From NCBI RefSeq assembly GCF_001942255.1, contig NZ_MKKC01000075.1:1-64000 (forward strand): a stretch of DNA of 64,000 nucleotides, read 5' to 3'. Made by a program: the position numbers and the translations under genes. Positions 37,205 through 47,296 of the stretch are shown here, piece by piece. The notes beneath the pieces are model-generated. The model made no database searches and was not told where the DNA came from. It saw nothing but the letters and a program-made list of their open reading frames with translations. Within the stretch, counting starts at the first letter, position 1; each line of letters starts with the position of its first letter. This stretch comes from Nocardiopsis sp. CNR-923 (lineage in GTDB: Bacteria; Actinomycetota; Actinomycetes; Streptosporangiales; Streptosporangiaceae).

Positions 37205-40149
37205 TCAGCCGACGCCGAGTTCGCGGGCGCGCACGGCGGCGGCGTTGCGGTTGGACACCCCGAGTTTGGCCATGAGGTTGGTCACGTGCACGCTGACCGT
37301 CTTGGCCGAGATGGACAGCGCCAGGCCGATCTCCCGGTTGGTGCCGCCCTTGGCGACCTCGGCGAGCACCTGCGCCTCGCGCCGGGTGAGTCCTGCGGGC
37401 GGGACCGACGCCGCGCGCGCCGGACGGGCGCCGCTCTCCAGTGCGCGCACGGCCCCGTCCACCAGACCGTGACGCACCCGCAGGAGCGCCGCCTGACGGC
37501 CCACGAACGTGAGACCGCAGCGCGCCGCCGTCGCGTCCGCGTCGGCGAGGTGGGCGGCGGCACGGCGGCGGTCACCTGCGCGCAGGGCGGCACGGACGGC
37601 CGCCAGCAGGATCTCGGCACGGTGCAGCGTCCGCCCCTGTGCCGCGGCCAACTCCAGTGCTGCCGCGCAGGACGCCAGAGCCTCCTCGTGGTCCTCGGCG
37701 ACCAGTCCGCCGAGGTGCTCCGCGGCCAGTCCGCGGCCGGGATGGTCCCGCTGCGTGCGCAGGCGGTCCCGAGCCTCGCGTGCCGACGTGAGGATGTCCC
37801 CCACCTCCTCGCGCCGCCGCGCGTCCTCGGCGACAACGACCGCGACCTCGGCGATGTGGGGGAGCGTGAAGGCGTACAGGTCCTCCGGGAGGCGCCACAG
37901 GTAGGCCGTCGCGCGGTCCAGCAGGTCGCGGGCGAGTCCGAGTGCCTCCTGCGGGCGCCCCTCGTGCAGGGCCAGCCGCATCGAGTTCACGTGGAAGGGC
38001 AGGTATTCGGTCGGTGAGCTGCTGCTCTCGGGCAGCAGCCGACGGAACTCCGCCATGGCCGCCCGCAGCCGGTCCACGTCCCAGCGGTGGAAGGCGACCT
38101 CCATCACCACGGTCAACGCCCTGGACTGGACCACGGAGTCGCCGGTGATCCGGTCCAGGAACGGCTCGACCTCCTCCAGGCGTCCCTCGGTCAGGCGGGA
38201 CACCGCCATAGCGTAGAGGAACGGACCGCTCTGGGTGCGCGCGAGTCCCGACTCCGCACAGCGCCGCAGCCCCTCCACCGCGTTGGCTGCGGCCTCCTCG
38301 ACGCGGCCGAGGTGCTGGAGCGCGCCGCCCCGGTTGACCAGCCCGCGCAGCTCCACCGTGACGAAGCCGTGCTCACGGGCGAGCGCGACGCCCTGGTCCA
38401 ACAGCTCCAGCCCCTGTCCGCCGTCCCGGGACTGGGCGAGGGTGCCCAGGGTGATCAGCGCGTCCGCCTCGCTTCGGCGATCGCCCAGGACCCGGGCCAG
38501 GGAGAGCGCACGGGCGGCGGAGCGTCGTGCTTCGTCGGCGTGGCCGCGCATCATCAGCGTGGCGGCAAAGGTGGCTCCGATCGCGGCCCGGCGCGGATGC
38601 CCGGGTGGAATGACCATGAACGCGTCGCCCAGGTCCTCCAGGGCGCCGTCCCGACCCAGCTCCTTCAACGCCTGGGCGCGCGCGTGCCGGAGTCCGGCGA
38701 TGAGTTCCGCATCGGCCGGGCGGGGCGCTCCCGAGTCGTGCAACCCCGTGACCCCGAGTTCGCGCAGACCGTCCGTCGCGTGGGCGACGCGCGGCGCAGC
38801 GAGCCGGCCACCAGCGACACCTCGGCGGCCCGGCGCAGCACCTCTCCCCGCGGCTGGCCCACCCGCTCCGCGGCGTCGGGAACCCTGTCCCACAGCTCCA
38901 GGACCCGTTCGAGCAGCGCCAGGTGCTCGGGGTGGCCGACCGCGTCGGCCGCGTGGTCGGCGGCACGCCATGCGCAGGTCAGCGCGAGCGGCTGGTCGCG
39001 CGCCTCGTGGGCGTGGTGGGCGAGCTGGATCGCCCGCTCCGCCGCCGACAGGCCGACCACGCCCCGTTCCAGGGCCTCGGCGTAGCGGCGGTGGGCGCGG
39101 ACGCGCTCGCCGGGCATCATGTCGGTGTGGACGGCCTCGGCGAGCAGGGCGTGCCGGAAGGAGTACCCGGTCGCGGTGGCGCGGAGCACCTGGGCGTCGA
39201 CGGCTGGCCGCAGGGCTCGGTCGAGGTCCTCCTCGCTGGTGCCCGCCCGTCGCGCGACCGCCGCCAGAAGCGTGTGCTCGACGTGTTCGCCTCCGGTGGC
39301 GACCAGGCCGAGCAGGCGGCGCGTGGCGTCGGGCAGTGTCTCGACCGCGGCGAGCAGGAGATCACGGGGGCCGTCCGGGAGACCGGCTCCGATGAGGTCG
39401 GGGACGGCCAGGAAGGATTCGACGAACAGCGGGTTGCCGCCGCTGCGTTCGTAGAGCAGGTCCACGTCGCCGGGGGCGAGCGCGTATCCGCGCAGCACGG
39501 CCGCCTGGGCGGCCACCTCGTCGCGGGAGAGCGGACCGAGGTCGAGCCTTCCGACCCGGGGCAGGCGCTGGAGCTCGGGCAGCAGACGGCGCAGGGGGTG
39601 GGTGCGGTGCAGGTCGTCGGTGCGCAGGCTCACCAGCAGGTGGAGGGGGGCCGGGCCCAGGTTGCGCAGCAGGAAGACGAGCAGGTCGCGGGTGGAGGCG
39701 TCGGACCAGTGCAGGTCCTCGACGGCCACCACGAGGCCGTCCGGGCGGGCGCACTCCTCCAGGAAGGTGAGAACCGCCTCGAAGAGCCGGGCGCGGTTCT
39801 CGTCAGCGGGGTCCGGACGCTCGCCGAGTTCGGGGACCAGCCGGGACAGTTCGCGGTTGTGCGCGGTGGACGGCCGCTCCTCCTCCTGCCGGGCGAGCTG
39901 GCGCAGCAGAGTGGTGAAGGGCGCGAACGAGACACCGTCCGTGCCCATTTCGAGGCATCCGCCGACGGCGGCGCGGGCCAGCGGGGTGCGACGCAGGTAC
40001 TCGTCGACGAGCCGGGTCTTGCCGACCCCCGCGTCGCCGCGGATCAGCACCGCCCTGGCCCCGTCCTCGCGGGCGCGGCGCGCGTCGTCGGTGAGCCGGG
40101 CAAGGTGGTGGTCGCGGCCTACGAAGGCCGAGGCGTGGTGGTCCAGCAT
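37205..40149 (-). CDS. LAL-type LuxR family transcriptional regulator, one frame break
   Basis: A roughly 980-residue LAL regulator like that at 26869-29868. AFVGRDHHLARLTDD precedes Walker A IRGDAGVGKTRLVDEY. Walker B is LVVAVEDLHWSDASTRD. A long helical-repeat middle follows. The C-terminal LuxR HTH is LTRREAQVLAEVAKGGTNREIGLALSISAKTVSVHVTNLM. The frame breaks near 38795; one missing base joins LRRA to VAHATDGLRELGVTG. The ATG at 40149 lies 7 nt after a CATACT -10. Targets are unknown. Confidence 0.88.
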
Positions 40150-40156
40150 GCCGCCC

Positions 40157-40162
40157 AGTATG
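40157..40162 (-). promoter_or_regulatory. -10 element of a leaderless promoter (LAL regulator)
   Basis: CATACT on the minus strand lies 7 nt before the ATG at 40149. Confidence 0.45.
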
Positions 40163-40242
40163 TCGGTTTCGTACACCGGACGGCACTGCCTGGACCGCAC
40201 CGGACACGGCGCGCTTCGCGTCCGGCTCCGGCTTGGCCGAAC

Positions 40243-41424
40243 TCAGTCGAGGCCGAGCCACAGGTCGGGGCCGAACACCTCGTAGTGGACGCTGCGCGCC
40301 GGTACGCCCGCGGCCAGCACCTGGGCGCGCACATCGCGCATGAACGGCAGCGGGCCGCACAGGTAGACCTCGCAGTCCTCGGGCAGGTCCACGCCGCTCA
40401 GGTCCATGCGCCCGGACCCGTCTGCCTCCCCGCTCTCGTACCAGGTGAGCAGGTCGGCGCCGGCGATCCGTTCGGCCAGGGCCGCCGTCTCCTCCCGGTG
40501 CGCGTGGTCGTGCGCCGACCGGTCGGCGTGCAGGACGAGGACGCGCCGCTCCGGGTCGTGTTCGGCGATGTGGCGCAGCATCGCCAGCATGGGGGTGCAA
40601 CCGATTCCGGCGGATGCCAGCACGACGGGGCGGGCGTCGTCCGAGAGCGTGACGTCTCCGGCGGGGGCGGACACCTCCAGCGCCTCCCCGACGCGCACGG
40701 TCTCGTGCACGAGGGTGGAGACCTCCCCCTCGGGGACCTCCCGTGCGCGTACGCGCTTGACGGTGATCGCCCGCCGTCGCCCCTCCGCGCCGGTCAGGGT
40801 GTACTGGCGTGCCTGCCGGACGCCGTCGGGCATCCGCAGCCGCACGCTCACGTACTGGCCGGGACGGAAGTCCGGGGCGGGTCCGTCGTCCTCGGGTTCG
40901 AGGGTCAGGGAGATCGCGTCGCGGGTCAGTTCCCGGCGCTCGACCACGCGCCACACGCGCCACACGTCGCCTCCGTCGAGGCCGGCGCGCGCGTACAACC
41001 GGGCCTCCAGAGCGGTGAGGGCGCCGGCCATGAGCCAGTACACCTCGTCCCACGCGGCGACCACCTCCGAGGACGCCGCGTCGCCGAGGACCTCGGCGAT
41101 GGCGCCGAACAGGTACTTGTGCACGATGACGTACTGGTCGTCGGTGACGCCGACCGAGACGTGCTTGTGGGCGATCCGCGAGAGCAGGGCGTCCGGCCGC
41201 TCGTCCGGGTGCTCCAGGAGCGCGGTGGCGAACGCGGCGATCGATCCTCCGAGCGCCCGGCGCTGTTCACCGGTGGCCTGGTTGCCGCGGTTGAAGAGCC
41301 CGTCGAGCAGTTCGGGCCGGTCGCCGAGCATCGACGCGTAGAAGCGGCTGGAGATCTCGTCCATCGCCTCGGTTACGACCGGGATGGTGGCCCGGATGAC
41401 GGTCGCCGACTCGGTGGAGAGCAT
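40243..41424 (-). CDS. hmp: Flavohaemoglobin (nitric oxide dioxygenase)
   Basis: A 393-residue enzyme that converts NO to nitrate using O2 and NAD(P)H. The globin domain (1 to about 138) has the proximal His in RIAHKHVSVGVTDDQYVIV and the distal-side residues in SRFYASMLGDRPELL. The FAD domain shows FRPGQYVSVRLRM and RQYTLTG. The NAD domain shows SAGIGCTPMLAMLRHIAEHD and a C-terminal HYEVFGPDLW. GGAGG lies just before the ATG at 41424. It follows nsrR in the same direction, with an NsrR operator between. Confidence 0.95.
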   Translation of the reverse strand: MLSTESATVIRATIPVVTEAMDEISSRFYASMLGDRPELLDGLFNRGNQATGEQRRALGGSIAAFATALLEHPDERPDALLSRIAHKHVSVGVTDDQYVIVHKYLFGAIAEVLGDAASSEVVAAWDEVYWLMAGALTALEARLYARAGLDGGDVWRVWRVVERRELTRDAISLTLEPEDDGPAPDFRPGQYVSVRLRMPDGVRQARQYTLTGAEGRRRAITVKRVRAREVPEGEVSTLVHETVRVGEALEVSAPAGDVTLSDDARPVVLASAGIGCTPMLAMLRHIAEHDPERRVLVLHADRSAHDHAHREETAALAERIAGADLLTWYESGEADGSGRMDLSGVDLPEDCEVYLCGPLPFMRDVRAQVLAAGVPARSVHYEVFGPDLWLGLD

Positions 41425-41475
41425 GGGTCCTCCGTAAGTTGTCAGGTGGCCCGGGCAGGACGCCCGGACACAGAA

Positions 41476-41498
41476 AATTAGCATCTGAGATGCATATT
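41476..41498 (-). promoter_or_regulatory. NsrR operator upstream of hmp
   Basis: An 11-1-11 imperfect palindrome: left arm AATTAGCATCT, central G, right arm AGATGCATATT. The arms match at 9 of 11 positions, and the layout matches the known NsrR consensus (AANATGCATTT repeats). It lies 52-74 nt upstream of the hmp start. Confidence 0.85.
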
Positions 41499-41553
41499 AA
41501 AATCGCTCCGCGGACATCGCGCACCGGGGTCCACGAACCCGAGAAGAAGCAGC

Positions 41554-42000
41554 TCAGAACGGGCTTCGAGGAGGATCCAACAGGGTCAGGACGTCGTGGG
41601 TCGGCTGCGTCACGAGGGATTGCACGCTCACGCCGTCCAGCGACGCGTAGAAGGCCTCGCGGGCCTCACGCAGGACCGAGCGCAACCGGCACGCGGCCCT
41701 GAGGGGGCAGGGCGGGTCGTCCTCGCAGCCCGCCAGGTCCCCGTAGCCCTCCAGGTCCCGGACGATCTCGCCCACCGACGCGCGTCGTCCCCGATCGGTG
41801 AGCAGCAGGCCGCCGCCCCGGCCCCGGCGCGCCTCCACGATCCCCGTCTCGGACAGGCGGGCCACAGCCTTGGCCATGTGGGTGTAGGGCACGGCGAGCA
41901 TCCCCGCGACGGTCCTGGTGGTCAGGAGTTCGCCCTCCCCGGCCACCGCGAGCCGCATGACGAGTCGCAGGGAGACGTCGGTGAAGGCGGTCAGGCGCAT
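41554..42000 (-). CDS. nsrR: NO-sensing Rrf2-family repressor NsrR
   Basis: A 148-residue Rrf2-type winged-helix repressor. The N-terminal HTH is MRLTAFTDVSLRLVMRLAVAGEGELLTTRTVAGMLAVP. The iron-sulfur loop has three cysteines spaced 5 and 5 apart in GCEDDPPCPLRAACRL, matching the [4Fe-4S] ligands of NsrR. NO damages the cluster and releases DNA. The start at 42000 follows a leaderless TACCGT. It is followed by hmp, its classical target. Confidence 0.92.
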   Translation of the reverse strand: MRLTAFTDVSLRLVMRLAVAGEGELLTTRTVAGMLAVPYTHMAKAVARLSETGIVEARRGRGGGLLLTDRGRRASVGEIVRDLEGYGDLAGCEDDPPCPLRAACRLRSVLREAREAFYASLDGVSVQSLVTQPTHDVLTLLDPPRSPF

Positions 42001-42006
42001 GCCCCC

Positions 42007-42012
42007 ACGGTA
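42007..42012 (-). promoter_or_regulatory. -10 element of a leaderless promoter (nsrR)
   Basis: TACCGT on the minus strand lies 6 nt before the ATG. Confidence 0.5.
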
Positions 42013-42043
42013 GTCGCGACCGGCTCCCGCCGCCCACGCCGCG

Positions 42044-43648
42044 TCAGCCGGCGGACTCCTCCCCGCGTCCGTGCGCGACCACCGCCGACCGTGTCCGCCC
42101 CTCGGCGGGCTGGTGGCGGCCGACCTCACGCGGCATCCAGATGAGCACCACGGCCAGACCGAGCAGTCCGATCGTCAGCGAGACGAGGGCGGCCAGGTGC
42201 AGCCCGGACATGAACGCCTCCTCGGCCGGGGCCACGAGTGCGCTGCCCTGCTCTCCGGCGTGACGGGCGACCGCCAGGGTGCCCTCGATCGACTCCCCCG
42301 CCGCGTGCAGGTCCTCGGGGCGGGTGTCGGCGGCCCCCTCCGCGAACGCGTCGAGCGCGGGAGAGATCTCAGCGCGGTAGCGGGTGGAGATCACCGCGCC
42401 CAGGACCGCGACCCCCAACGCCGTCGCGATCTGCCGGACCGTGTTCTGCACCGCCGAGGCCGCGCCGGCCTTGCCCGGCGGGACCGCGGACATGATCGCG
42501 TCGGTGGCCGGGGTCAGCACGCTCGCCATCGCCGCGGTCTGGAGGAAGAACACCACGAGGATGAGCGGGACCGGTGTGTCCTGGCTGAGCCGGCTGAAGA
42601 ACACGAAACTCCCGCACGCCACCAGGACGCCGATCGCGGCGACCCAGCGCGGACCCGCCCACCGCACGAGCGTCGGGCTCAGCGGAGCCATGATCATCTG
42701 GCTCACGGCCGAGGGCAGCACCAGCATCCCGGCGACGAACGGCGTGAACTCGCGCACGCTCTGCCAGTAGAAGCTGAGGAAGAAGATGATCCCCGCCATG
42801 CTGAAGAACAGCACCATGACGACGGCGATCGCGACACTGAACCGGGGCTCTCGGAAGAACCGCACGTCCAGCGAGGGGTCGGGGGTGCGCGACTCGTGCA
42901 CGAGGAAGGCCGCGAGCAGGGCCGCACCCGCCAGGAGCGCTCCGTACACGTCCCAGTCGGCCAGCGACGCCCGCTCGCCCGCCGTGATGATGCCGTAGAC
43001 GAACAGCACCAGGCCCGGAACGGACAGCACCACGCCCACCACGTCCGGCCGTCCGGGGTCCGGGTCGCGCGACTCCGGGATGAGGAGGAACGCCAGAGCC
43101 AGCCCCAGCAGGACGAACGGCACGTTGATGAGGAAGATCGACCCCCACCAGAAGTGCGCCAGCAGCAGTCCGCCCGCCGTCGGTCCGATCGCCAGGGCCA
43201 GACCCCCCGCACCCGCCCAGATCCCGATCGCCCGGCCGCGCTGCTCGGGCGGGAACACGTGGGTGACGATCGACAGCGTCTGCGGCATCACCATGGACGC
43301 GCCCAGCCCCATCGCGGCCCGGGCCAGGATGAGTTGGTCGGGTGAGACCGCGTAGGCCGAGCCGGCCGACGCCGCCCCGAACACCACCAGGCCGCACACC
43401 AGCAGGCGGCGGCGCCCCCAGCGGTCGCCCAGCACCCCGAAGGTGAACAGCAGACCGGCGAAGACCAGCGTGTAGGAGTTGATCGCCCACGCCAGTTCCG
43501 ACTGGCTCGCCCCGACCCCGATCTCGGGGTCCGACAGCGTCCGCAACGCGACGTTGAGGATCGTGTTGTCGGCGACGATCACCAGCAGACAGATGACGAG
43601 CACCGCGAGGGCACCCCACCGACGACGATACGCGGTCTGTTCGTCCAC
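42044..43648 (-). CDS. MFS drug exporter, DHA2 (14-helix) family
   Basis: A 534-residue proton-coupled exporter of the EmrB/QacA type. It begins VDEQTAYRRRWGALAVLVICLLVIVADNTILNVAL, and its helix 1 carries the conserved DxTIxNVAL motif. The loop 2-3 motif is GVLGDRWGRRRLLVCG, and IGPTAGGLLL is the motif C region. Fourteen helices are predictable. The start is GTG 43648, chosen because the extension to 43819 is not protein-like. The substrate is unknown. It lies just upstream of nsrR but has its own promoter region. Confidence 0.9.
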   Translation of the reverse strand: MDEQTAYRRRWGALAVLVICLLVIVADNTILNVALRTLSDPEIGVGASQSELAWAINSYTLVFAGLLFTFGVLGDRWGRRRLLVCGLVVFGAASAGSAYAVSPDQLILARAAMGLGASMVMPQTLSIVTHVFPPEQRGRAIGIWAGAGGLALAIGPTAGGLLLAHFWWGSIFLINVPFVLLGLALAFLLIPESRDPDPGRPDVVGVVLSVPGLVLFVYGIITAGERASLADWDVYGALLAGAALLAAFLVHESRTPDPSLDVRFFREPRFSVAIAVVMVLFFSMAGIIFFLSFYWQSVREFTPFVAGMLVLPSAVSQMIMAPLSPTLVRWAGPRWVAAIGVLVACGSFVFFSRLSQDTPVPLILVVFFLQTAAMASVLTPATDAIMSAVPPGKAGAASAVQNTVRQIATALGVAVLGAVISTRYRAEISPALDAFAEGAADTRPEDLHAAGESIEGTLAVARHAGEQGSALVAPAEEAFMSGLHLAALVSLTIGLLGLAVVLIWMPREVGRHQPAEGRTRSAVVAHGRGEESAG

Positions 43649-43914
43649 GTCCCACCTCCACCCAGGGCTCCACGGAATGATCCCATGCGCCGATCCGGTT
43701 GTATCCCAAGGAATGCGGCGAATCGGCGGCATGCGATGATGCTGGCGTGCGGCGCCGGTCGCCCACCGCACGGTGGTGCGGCTCCCGCTCCGCACGTGCG
43801 GGGTCCCGCTGGGACCCACCGGCCCTCAGGGCTGCCCCGCGTGCGCGCGGGACGATCTCATCCACACGTCCGGGGACACCACACGGTGCTTCGAGACCAC
43901 GGAGGAAGAACATC
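43649..43914. other. Intergenic region between divergent genes
   Basis: About 265 nt between the MFS and panB genes, holding both promoters. I see no clear operator beyond a weak CGCCGAT/AATCGGCG repeat. Confidence 0.3.
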
Positions 43915-44769
43915 ATGACCACCTCAGTCCAGCCCCCCTCTGACGGCAAGACCCTGTACGGCGGGGTCACCAGTCGGCGCGTCACCGTCCGCGACCTGGC
44001 CGCGGCCAAGAGGCGCGGCGAGCGCTGGCCGATGCTGACCGCCTACGACGCCCTCACCTCCCGGATCTTCGACGATGCGGGGATCCCCGTCCTGCTCGTC
44101 GGCGACTCCGCCGCCAACGTCGTCTACGGCTACGACACCACGCTGCCGGTGACCATGGACGAGCTGGTGCCGCTGACCGCGGCCGTGTCCCGTTCCACGC
44201 GGCGGGCCCTCGTCGTGGCAGACCTGCCGTTCGGCGCCTACCAGGGCTCGCCCCAGCAGGCCCTGGAGTCGGCGACCCGGTTCATGAAGGAGGGCCGCGC
44301 CCAGGCGGTGAAACTGGAGGGGGGCCACGCGGTGGCCCACCAGGTCGAACTGCTGGTCTCTGCCGGGATCCCGGTCATGGGGCACATCGGCCTGACCCCC
44401 CAGTCCGTGAACACCCTCGGCGGCTACCGGGTCCAGGGACGGGGGGAGTCCGCCGCCACTCTGCTCAAGGACGCCAAGGAGCTGGAGCGGGCGGGCGCGT
44501 TCTCGGTCGTGCTGGAGTGCGTGCCCTCCGACCTGGCCGCCCAGATCACCGAACAGCTGAGCATCCCGACCATCGGCATCGGCGCGGGTCCGTCCACGGA
44601 CGCCCAGGTGCTGGTGTGGCAGGACATGGCCGGCCTCAGCCCGAAGGTGGCCAAGTTCGTCAAGACCTACGCCAACCTCGCCGAGACGCTGCGTGAGGCG
44701 GCCTCGGGCTTCGCCGACGAGGTCGTGGGCGGCGTCTTCCCCGAGGAACGCCACTCCTACGCCAACTGA
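43915..44769 (+). CDS. panB: 3-methyl-2-oxobutanoate hydroxymethyltransferase
   Basis: A 284-residue TIM-barrel enzyme, first committed step of pantothenate synthesis (ketopantoate from alpha-ketoisovalerate and methylene-tetrahydrofolate). Conserved stretches: [25 protein letters not shown] with the metal Asp, [49 protein letters not shown], the catalytic Glu in [11 protein letters not shown], and [28 protein letters not shown] precedes the ATG at 43915. A strong terminator follows. Confidence 0.96.
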   Translation: MTTSVQPPSDGKTLYGGVTSRRVTVRDLAAAKRRGERWPMLTAYDALTSRIFDDAGIPVLLVGDSAANVVYGYDTTLPVTMDELVPLTAAVSRSTRRALVVADLPFGAYQGSPQQALESATRFMKEGRAQAVKLEGGHAVAHQVELLVSAGIPVMGHIGLTPQSVNTLGGYRVQGRGESAATLLKDAKELERAGAFSVVLECVPSDLAAQITEQLSIPTIGIGAGPSTDAQVLVWQDMAGLSPKVAKFVKTYANLAETLREAASGFADEVVGGVFPEERHSYAN

Positions 44770-44801
44770 TCCGAGCCGGATTCGGCTCCGGTCGATCCGA
44801 T

Positions 44802-44833
44802 CCGCCGGTCGGTGCACCCGCTCCGACCGGCGG
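44802..44833 (+). terminator. Terminator after panB
   Basis: A perfect 11-bp stem, CCGCCGGTCGG with CCGACCGGCGG, around a 10-nt loop. Confidence 0.65.
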
Positions 44834-44966
44834 TGTCGTGTCCGATGCCTTCCCGGACCCGCTTCCAGAGTGTGAGGCGGGCTGCTTTCCGAACGGTACT
44901 CGGTAGTACAGTCGCTGCGTACCCAGCACCGACACGGGCCGGGGACCGGCCCTCCGGGGAGGACAG

Positions 44967-46007
44967 ATGCGCATTTCCATGCCGCTCCAGTACGCGGGCG
45001 AGCCCAAGGCCGCCGTGGAACAGGTGGTCGAACTGGAGAAGGCCGGCCTGGACACCGTGTGGGTGGCAGAGGCCTACGGGTTCGACAGCCCCACCCTCAT
45101 GGGCTACATCGCCGCCCGCACCGAGACGGTGGCGATCGGGTCGGCCATCCTTCCGCTGTACACCCGTACGCCGAGCCTGGTGGCGATGACCGCCGCGGGA
45201 CTGGACGACCTCTCCGGGGGCCGCGCCATCCTCGGCCTGGGCGCGAGCGGCCCCCAGGTGATCGAGGGATGGCACGGCGTCCCCTACACCAAGCCCCTGG
45301 CGCGCACCCGCGAGACGATCGAGATCTGCCGCAAGATCTGGGCGCGCGAGGAGCGCCTCACCCACGACGGATCCGTCTTCCAGCTCCCGCTCCCCGCGAC
45401 CGAGGGCATCGGGCTCGGCAAACCCCTCAAGATCATCAACCACCCCGTGCGCCCCGACATCCCCATCTACGTCGCGGCGTTGGGTGAGAAGAACGTCCAG
45501 ATGACCGCGGAGACCGCCGACGGCTGGCTGCCCCACCTGTTCGTCCCGGAGAAGTCCGAGCAGGTGTGGGGGGAGGCCCTCGTGAAGGGGCGCTCCAAGC
45601 GCGACCCCTCCCTGGGAGACCTGGAGATCGCGGCCGGAGGCCTGCTGGCCATCGGCGAGGGCGAGGACACCAAGCGGCTGCTCGACTTCGTGCGCCCGAT
45701 GATCGCGCTGTACGTGGGCGGCATGGGCGCCAAGGGCAGGAACTTCTACAACACCCTGGCGCGCCGGTACGGCTACGAGGAGGCCGCGGAGACGATCCAG
45801 GACCTGTACCTGGACGGGCGCAAGGACGAGGCCGCCGCGGCGGTGCCGGACGAGTTCGTCGAGTTGACCAACATGGTCGGTCCGGAGTCCTACGTGCGCG
45901 AGCGCGTGGAGGCGTTCCGGGCGGCGGGCGTGACCCAGCTCAACGTGACCCCGATCGGCGAGAACCCGACGGCGCTCGTCGACAAGGTCAAGGGCTGGGT
46001 GTCCTGA
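44967..46007 (+). CDS. LLM-class F420-dependent oxidoreductase
   Basis: A 346-residue TIM-barrel of the luciferase-like monooxygenase superfamily, probably using F420. MRISMPLQYAGEPKAAVEQ opens it, VWVAEAYGFDSPTLMGYIAA and TETVAIGSAILPLYTRTPSLVAMTA follow, and GRAILGLGASGPQVIEGWHG is the conserved phosphate/F420-binding area. GGGGAGG precedes the ATG. The convergent neighbour is the NADPH:F420 reductase, which supplies reduced F420. The substrate is unknown. Confidence 0.9.
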   Translation: MRISMPLQYAGEPKAAVEQVVELEKAGLDTVWVAEAYGFDSPTLMGYIAARTETVAIGSAILPLYTRTPSLVAMTAAGLDDLSGGRAILGLGASGPQVIEGWHGVPYTKPLARTRETIEICRKIWAREERLTHDGSVFQLPLPATEGIGLGKPLKIINHPVRPDIPIYVAALGEKNVQMTAETADGWLPHLFVPEKSEQVWGEALVKGRSKRDPSLGDLEIAAGGLLAIGEGEDTKRLLDFVRPMIALYVGGMGAKGRNFYNTLARRYGYEEAAETIQDLYLDGRKDEAAAAVPDEFVELTNMVGPESYVRERVEAFRAAGVTQLNVTPIGENPTALVDKVKGWVS

Positions 46008-46051
46008 CCCACCGCCGGACCGCCGCGCGCACGCGGCCGGTCGGGTCCGGA

Positions 46052-46084
46052 CCCGACCGAACGTCCGTGGGGCGTTCGGTCGGG
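46052..46084. terminator. Bidirectional terminator between convergent genes
   Basis: A perfect 12-bp stem, CCCGACCGAACG with CGTTCGGTCGGG, around a 9-nt loop. It lies between the LLM gene (+) and npdG (-). Confidence 0.7.
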
Positions 46085-46157
46085 TCGAACCCGCGATCCT
46101 CGCACGTCCCACGGCGGGAGGAAGCCCGTCGATCGCCTCCCTTCGGGGAGGGGACGG

Positions 46158-46853
46158 TCAAAGCCCCGTGATCCGAATGCCCGCGTGCGTCCTGTACCGG
46201 CGGTTGACCGCGATGAGGTTGGCGGTGAGCGCCTCGACCTGGTGGGCGTTGCGCAGCCTGCCGCCGAAGACACCGCGCACACCGGGGATCCGCTCGGCCA
46301 GGGCCCGCACCTCGTCGGTGGCCGTGCGGTCCTCGCCCAGCACCAGCACGTCGAGGTCGACGGTGTCCACGTCCGGGTCGAGCAGGACCACCGCGGACAC
46401 ATGGTGGAAGGCGGCGGTCACCCGGCTGTCCGGCAGCACGTCGGCGGCCTGCTGGGCGGCGCTGCCCTCGCGGACCTCCAGCGCGTAGGGGCCGCGCCTG
46501 TCGAAACCGAGCGGGTTCACGCAGTCCACGACGATCTTGCCCGCCAGGACGTCCGCCAGGCCGACCAGCAGTTCGCGGTGTCCGGCCCACGGCACGGCGA
46601 CGATGACGATGTCGCCGGCCGCGGCGGCCTCGGCGTTGGACAGGCCGCTGACGTCGATCTCCCTCTTCTCCGCCGCGACGAGTTCGGCGGCGGCGGTCGC
46701 GGCCCGCTCGGCGCTGCGGGAGCCGATGAGGACGGTGTGCCCGGCCAGGGCGAACCGGCGGGCCAGCCCCCGCCCCTGGTCACCCGTGCCACCGAGGACG
46801 GAGACCGTCCTGTCCGCGATGTCGGCGCCCTCTGGCGTGGTCGGTTCGGTCAT
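46158..46853 (-). CDS. npdG: NADPH-dependent F420 reductase
   Basis: A 231-residue Rossmann-fold enzyme that moves hydride between NADPH and F420. The dinucleotide motif is [32 protein letters not shown], where the Ser-Arg binds the NADPH phosphate. [25 protein letters not shown] and AAFHHVSA follow. The ATG at 46853 gives the normal length. It is convergent with an F420-dependent oxidoreductase. Confidence 0.92.
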   Translation of the reverse strand: MTEPTTPEGADIADRTVSVLGGTGDQGRGLARRFALAGHTVLIGSRSAERAATAAAELVAAEKREIDVSGLSNAEAAAAGDIVIVAVPWAGHRELLVGLADVLAGKIVVDCVNPLGFDRRGPYALEVREGSAAQQAADVLPDSRVTAAFHHVSAVVLLDPDVDTVDLDVLVLGEDRTATDEVRALAERIPGVRGVFGGRLRNAHQVEALTANLIAVNRRYRTHAGIRITGL

Positions 46854-46893
46854 GGGGTTTCCTCCCGGACGGGGCGGTCGGTGTCGGGCCTGG

Positions 46894-46940
46894 GCGTCGC
46901 GGCGCACGCCGCGACGCTCCCCCGCCGTGCGCGGCGGGGG
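46894..46940 (-). terminator. Two adjacent perfect hairpins
   Basis: Stem 1 is GCGTCGCGGC/GCCGCGACGC around GCAC. Stem 2, one base later, is CCCCCGCCG/CGGCGGGGG around TGCG. They lie between two minus-strand genes and probably end the upstream small gene's transcript. Confidence 0.55.
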
Positions 46941-46997
46941 TCACGCGCCGATCCTGCCAGAGGTGGGCGCGGCCGGGCACGCGCGACCCCGCCCCTC

Positions 46998-47177
46998 TCA
47001 GCGGTCCTCCCCGTCCTCCCACTCCTCGTTGCGCTCGGCCGCGATGGCGAGCGCCCGTGCCGCCGTGGTCTCGTCCTCGTAGGGCCCCATGCGCTCCCGG
47101 TTGGGACAGCCCGCCCCCTGTTCGACGCGCATGTGCTTCAGGCAGTACCACCAGTCACCCGTGTGCGGTTTGCTCAC
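46998..47177 (-). CDS. Small conserved actinobacterial protein, function unknown
   Basis: A 59-residue protein, [20 protein letters not shown] with a second Cys in [13 protein letters not shown] and an acidic end ([13 protein letters not shown]). The two Cys and two His positions could bind a metal, but that is not shown. Very similar small proteins occur beside map in Streptomyces. The GTG at 47177 has GGGAGG 9 nt upstream. It is divergent from map. Confidence 0.7.
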   Translation of the reverse strand: MSKPHTGDWWYCLKHMRVEQGAGCPNRERMGPYEDETTAARALAIAAERNEEWEDGEDR

Positions 47178-47282
47178 CGTCACCCGCCTCCCGTCGTCCG
47201 TGCCCCGCACCTACCCGTCGCGGGGCACCCCTCACACCCGTGGGCACCGGATCGCCGAACTCGGACGGTGGTGGGCACGAAC

Positions 47283-47288
47283 TACAAT
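47283..47288 (+). promoter_or_regulatory. -10 element of a leaderless promoter (map)
   Basis: TACAAT lies 8 nt before the ATG at 47297 with no ribosome-binding site. Confidence 0.55.
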
Positions 47289-47296
47289 CTGTGCCC

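Noticed and set aside
38923-41481. An 852-codon plus-strand open frame
   Set aside because: Antisense to the LAL regulator and hmp, both of which have intact motifs.
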